DNA of 64,000 nucleotides, taken from NCBI GenBank assembly GCA_009599575.1, contig VWND01000031.1:248001-312000 (forward strand). The letters run 5' to 3'. This DNA comes from Blumeriella jaapii (taxonomy: Eukaryota; Ascomycota; Leotiomycetes; Helotiales; Drepanopezizaceae). The notes beneath the pieces are model-generated. The model was not told the origin of the DNA. It saw only the letters and a program-made list of their open reading frames with translations, and did no database searches. Positions 59,484 to 64,000 of this stretch are shown piece by piece. Numbering within the stretch: the first letter of the stretch is position 1; each line of letters begins with the position of its first letter. Made by a program: the position numbers and the translations under genes.

Positions 59484-62400
59484 TTTCTTTTCCCTCCTTT
59501 CTTTTTCTTCCTCTTTTCCGTCCTCTCCTCTTCTTTTTCTTATTCTTCCTCTTCTTCTCCTCCTCCTTCTCCTCGCAGCTAGAGAGAGCGATCCGTCGGT
59601 GGTCGCAGGTCTTGTTGATATCGCCTCACGGGAAACGTCCTGTACACGCAGATATGCACTGCATGTGAAATACCCACAGCACCACCTATCAACCCCGGAT
59701 CGGAGGAGATGCAAGCCCCAAATCCAAATCCAGTTACAAATCCAGTTCCAAATCCGAATTCAAATCCAAGTGCAAATTCCAAAAAACAAAAATCCGTCTC
59801 GGCAGCGAAGGGGCGGGCGACCATCCGCCTTTATACGTCGTGTGTGGTGTAGCACTGTACTGTCCTGCACACACAGTACTTATGTACGTAGTGAGAGATA
59901 TGTATGTATGTATGTACAGTACAGTAGGTGTGCCTGGTTGGTACCGTGGTGGTGGTGGAATGCAGGTCAACTAACTCTAGTACTGTACATACATACATAC
60001 ATACATACCTAGGTACTGTTGTCTCTCTCCCTCCGTCCATCCGTCCGTCCATCCATCCATCCATCCATCCATATATCCATCCGAGGAACGAGCTCACTCA
60101 AGACCAAAAACCAGGTTTCCTATCTAGTCTGGACGGATGTACAGTGCATGTGTAACCAGCGTCTTGGTCCCGTCGTCACCGACTTCGGGGGTGGTACATA
60201 CATACATACCTACTTACCTATAGTTAGCTACTTACTTACTTACTTACAGTACATCTGTGCAATGTACTGCAATGTAATGTAATGTACTGTAATGTACAGT
60301 GCTGCATAGGCCGATCATGCAAGGGGATTATTCCATTCGTTCAAGCTCCTGTTTTTCCTTCCTCCCTTGCTTGCTTGCTTCCTTGCTTCCTTCCGTCAAG
60401 CCTGCCTCCCTTGCTCCTCCCTTCCGAGATCTCATTCTCTGTTTCTTTGTTGTTGTTGTTGTTGTTTTTATTCTTGCCCCCCCCCTTCCCCCCTCGGCTA
60501 AACAACCTACTGTAAGGACTGGCATCTCTCGACACCGAGGACGTGGCATGATCGATGGCTGGACTGGGCTGGGCTGGGCTGGGCTAGAGTACTGTACATA
60601 CATACATACATACACACACATACATACATACATACACACTGCACTGCACATGCTACAGCACGGTGCGGTGCGGTGCGGTGGATAAGACGGGTTACCAAAA
60701 GGCGCTGGCGCTGTCGCTGTCTGGTCATATGTATGTACATACATACATACATACAGTAGTGTGCAGTACACACACACACACACATACATACAGTACACAG
60801 TACATACACAGTACAGTACTTATCATGTCACGAAGAGCTCGGCCTAGGCCAAGCAAGCGCCAACCACGCAAGGAAGGGCGTGGCGTGCTGCGTGGCGTGG
60901 CGTGCTGCTGCGTGGGTTGAGTCACTTCGTCCAAACTCGTGCGCCATGTGGCGTGCGGGAATTCGCACAGCGTCGGTGTGTACAGTACAGTATGTACTGT
61001 ACATACAGCACAGCACAGCAGAGTATGGTATGGTGTTGGATTCCTTTCTTTTCTTTCTTTATGTATCTCTAGCTATCTAGCTATCTAGCTGTCTATCTAT
61101 CTGTCTATCTAGCTAGCTATCTAGCTATCTATCTATCTATCTATCTAGCTATCTCTCTAGCTATCTCTCTCCTCAGACAGAACCCCGCGAGAATCGTACA
61201 GTAAGTAGTACAGTCCAGTCCAGTCCTGGGCGTGGCGAACTTGACTTGCGATCCTCCCAGGACGAAGTGATTCCGACATCTGATCTTCCTCGTTCGACCT
61301 GTACATACTGTACATACTGTACGTACGGCACAGGAGGCTGGAGCGCGTGTCAAGATGGCATGGCATGCCGATGGATGTGATGCCGTCGGCATTTGCGTGC
61401 TAGGCAGGACGTCGCCATGTGGAACGTGTGGCGATCATCCGTTGCTGGGGTAGCCAGGCTCGCCAGGCTCGCCAAGGGTACAGTAACATGTGTATGTACC
61501 TACTGTAAGTATGTACAGTAGGTAGGTGGTTTTTCTTCTTCTTTTCTTTTTCCGGACTGGGCGCTTGGGAGTCGGGCTTGTTATTCCCGGTATCGTGTGA
61601 GATGAGTGAAGCGTGCTGTATGTGGCCTAGGCTCCGTGCGATAAGTGACACATCCTGATACATCCTGTACATATCAGATGTTGGGATAGATGGAAAGGGG
61701 GTTGGTCGCGTGTTGCTCTACTTACTCGAGGAGTGTAGACACGCAAGCATCGACCGTACCTTATCTTATCTATGCTGTGAACATACAGTGCACAGATAAG
61801 GCGAGACCGCGATGACGATTAACCACCTTGTTCGAGAGAGGAACAGAGGTGAGGTGTGAGGAAGTGTCGGTGTGTGGTTCAGCAGGTTTTCGATGACTGT
61901 AGATCCTTTCCTTGGTTTCCGCGGCGATATCGGCAAGGGGTCTAGAGGCATTCGCTAAGTTCTACTTAGCTGTATTTACATTACTGTACTTACAGTACAG
62001 TGTGTAATATACTGTACTATAGGTTTAGTAGTACTGTATATGTTTTGTCTTCTTCACGTGACCGTCCTATATTATACTGTACAGTAATAGTGGGCTGCCT
62101 TCCCACAATTATCCTGCGAGTAACATCCTACGCCTAACTTCCATCCATTCATCCAGATTCTACATCATCCACCCATCCACTGTGAGAAAAAGACAACGTG
62201 ATTTGAAAACGCCCTGAACGAGGCGTCGATGCTTCTATACTGCGTACACACTGTAAGCAAGGGTCTTGATGGCTGCATCTCGCTTGCTTGTAGCGAACTC
62301 AGAGGGACGGGGGGGATGATCCGGTCGTCATACTGTACCTGACTCTCAGATGAGGACTGAGAAAGGCGAGAAGGCATGTGTATATTGTACTGTACTGTAC

Positions 62401-63219
62401 ATACAAACAGTGGGTGATCGGGATGCAGACATGTTACAGTAACATGTGATGGGGTGCCGGTATTTCTGTGAGGGATGATACTGTACTGTAGGTTAAGCGA
62501 GAGTCGCAGTCTGGGTACAGTACAGTACTGTACACAGCCGAGCGTTTTACACATGTGAGGTACTGTATAGTATCAACTGCACCATGGAGTAAACAACACA
62601 AATAGCTTTTTTTTTCTTTTCTTTTTTTTTTCTCTATTTTTTTTTAAAAAAAAAGCATCCGTCGGTGCAAGGTTCTGTGCAAGTCCATATTTCATAACGG
62701 ATTCGGGATCTCCTATACAGTACTTAGGTACCTAGGTACTGTACAGAACATGTCAAATCCAAGCCATTGGAATAACACGAAGAGCCCTCCCTTCCTTCCG
62801 CAACGCATCCTTAAGATTTGGGGGCACACCGATAATCGCAAAGCCAATCAATCTTTTCTGGATGCTCTTTTCGTCAAGCAAAAAGTGCATTCAATACTGG
62901 CTCAAGCCTGCCTGGGTAATAAGTTCATGTTGACCGAGATGGCTCCACGTCTTTTCTTCACACGGGCGTTTGGCTTGCAAGAATCCGATGGCAAGCCTAC
63001 CTGCCCCGCAAAAACAAAACCAGAAGACGAACAAGTTGAACATCTGACTTCGTTGGCTTGGGGAAGGGTTAAATTGGCAGCCAGACGTCTCAAACTGGGA
63101 TTTCATTGTCTGTTCTTTCGAATTGTCTTCGAAAGGCAGCTTCCGGTCAGGACGCTGCGCTCTTGGATCGCAGGGTATAGCTACTTCTGATGTACAATTA
63201 CCAAACATGGCTGATGGCT
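59484..63219. other. Repeat-rich intergenic region
   Basis: No recognised gene. It holds CATA/CATC arrays (59900-60075, 60590-60640, 60740-60800), a (GTT)n run near 60448-60465, a CTAT/CTAG tetranucleotide array at about 61061-61165, and the highest density of GTACTGTAC-type motifs in the window (at least ten between 59845 and 62745). The open frame at 62750-63190 shows no motif. Confidence 0.7.
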
Positions 63220-63988
63220 CTACTTCTTCTCGCCATCCTTCTTCTTCTTCTTTCCCTCCTCTGCATCTTCGCTCTCGTCTCCCTCCGCCTCCTCCCCCTC
63301 CTCCTCCTCCTCCTCCTCATCTTCGGCCTCGGCAGCCAGCTTCGCCTGTCTCTCCTTCTCCTCCTTCTCCAGCGCCACCCACTGCGCATCCTTGTCGGCC
63401 TTCACATAGTCGGCTGGGGCCTTCAGGTTCGCATCCGACTTGATGATGCGGCCTCTCCCCACCAAGCTAACCACGATGGAGGCTCCGACGAAGAACGTCA
63501 GCACGAAGCGGTAGATGCCGTACCACTCTGGAAACCAACCCCGGGACGTGGCGCGCGCGTCGGCGAAGTAGAGGAAGTTAAAGGCGAGGAACTGCGTGAT
63601 GAGCGCGTACTCGATGGGCATGAAGATGGTGGGCCAGGCGACGGCGGGCGCGATCACGCCGTAGACGTAGCGGCGGTAGCTGTGGTAGCCGCCGAACCCG
63701 GCGTATTCCATTCCCCAGTGGATGGCGCCGAGGAAGGAGATGATCTGAGGCTCATGAGTACAAGGACGTTCGAAGAACGAGCGATCGGAGGCTTACCACA
63801 GCACCATATCCGATCTGGATGGGGGTGACGAGATCGAGCAGTTGGTGTGCTGTCTGTGGGGAGAAGAGCCAGCCGTGGCCGTGGGCGTGAGCGTGGTTGA
63901 TGTCGAACGCGAGGAAGACGGTCGAGAGAGAGGTGGCGGCGTACGGCAGGATCCCGGCCGCGCCAATGTACAGCGACTCCTTGGGCAC
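63220..63988 (-). CDS. DUF3429 (TMEM69-like) membrane protein, 5' end outside window
   Basis: Multi-pass membrane protein, probably mitochondrial inner membrane by family knowledge; function unknown. The part present begins VPKESLYIGAAGILPYAAT directly after a CAG at 63989, which looks like a splice acceptor, so the start codon lies beyond the right edge. An intron (about 63797-63750, GTAAGC to CTCAG) joins IQIGYGAV to IISFLGAIHWGMEYAG. YGVIAPAVAWPTIFMP, YALITQFLAFNFLYFADARA and YRFVLTFFVGASIVVSLVGRG match the family core. The C-terminus is a long acidic then Lys-rich tail (EEEEEEEGEEAEG to KKKKKDGEKK), longer than in most family members. Confidence 0.88.
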
Positions 63989-64000
63989 CTGGGACAGGGA

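Overview
This window is nuclear DNA of a filamentous ascomycete (Pezizomycotina). The evidence is short introns with GTRNGT donors and CTAAC-type branch points, GPI-anchored GH72 and secreted GH28 and S53 enzymes, chromoviruses, a Tad-like LINE, and a 20-kb AT-rich block with the look of repeat-induced point mutation (RIP). Genus cannot be given from the sequence alone.

Layout. 1-1.9 kb: a GH72 glucanosyltransferase gene on the minus strand, with an apparent frameshift. 1.9-3.3 kb: non-coding, with a tetranucleotide repeat. 3311-23481: one nested transposon block. A Tad-like LINE (3325-23467, plus strand, 14-bp target duplication TATATGCTGCTACC) is split by two complete Ty3/gypsy chromoviruses. 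Element 1 is 4609-11073, minus strand, 294-bp LTRs, TSD ACGAC. Element 2 is 11370-18729, plus strand, LTRs of about 420 bp, TSD CTTCC. Removing each insert plus one TSD copy restores the LINE ORF1 reading frame, so the order of events can be read directly: LINE first, then the two LTR elements. All three are inactivated by heavy G:C to A:T mutation.

24.4-27.2 kb: a three-exon gene of unknown function. 27.3-28.5 kb: low-complexity DNA with a poly-G run and an 18-bp minisatellite. 28.7-37.0 kb: exo-polygalacturonase (GH28), HSL-type esterase, Ldh2-family dehydrogenase and a sugar-porter MFS transporter, a plausible plant-polymer utilisation neighbourhood. 38.7-43.3 kb: an OGFr-domain gene and a sedolisin (S53) protease. 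44.5-51.1 kb: gene-dense housekeeping DNA with an SDR, chaperonin CCT3, a PRKRIP1-like protein and a phosphoglycerate-mutase-like phosphatase. 51.2-52.3 kb: stacked micro- and minisatellites. 52.9-55.0 kb: a kinase-fold protein with degraded catalytic motifs. 55-63.2 kb: mostly non-coding, rich in simple repeats and in a recurring GTACTGTAC motif, with one small uncharacterised gene. 63.2-64 kb: a DUF3429 (TMEM69-like) membrane protein running off the right edge.

No CRISPR array, rRNA gene or convincing tRNA gene was seen. Exon limits were inferred by eye from splice motifs and frame continuity; RNA-seq would settle them.
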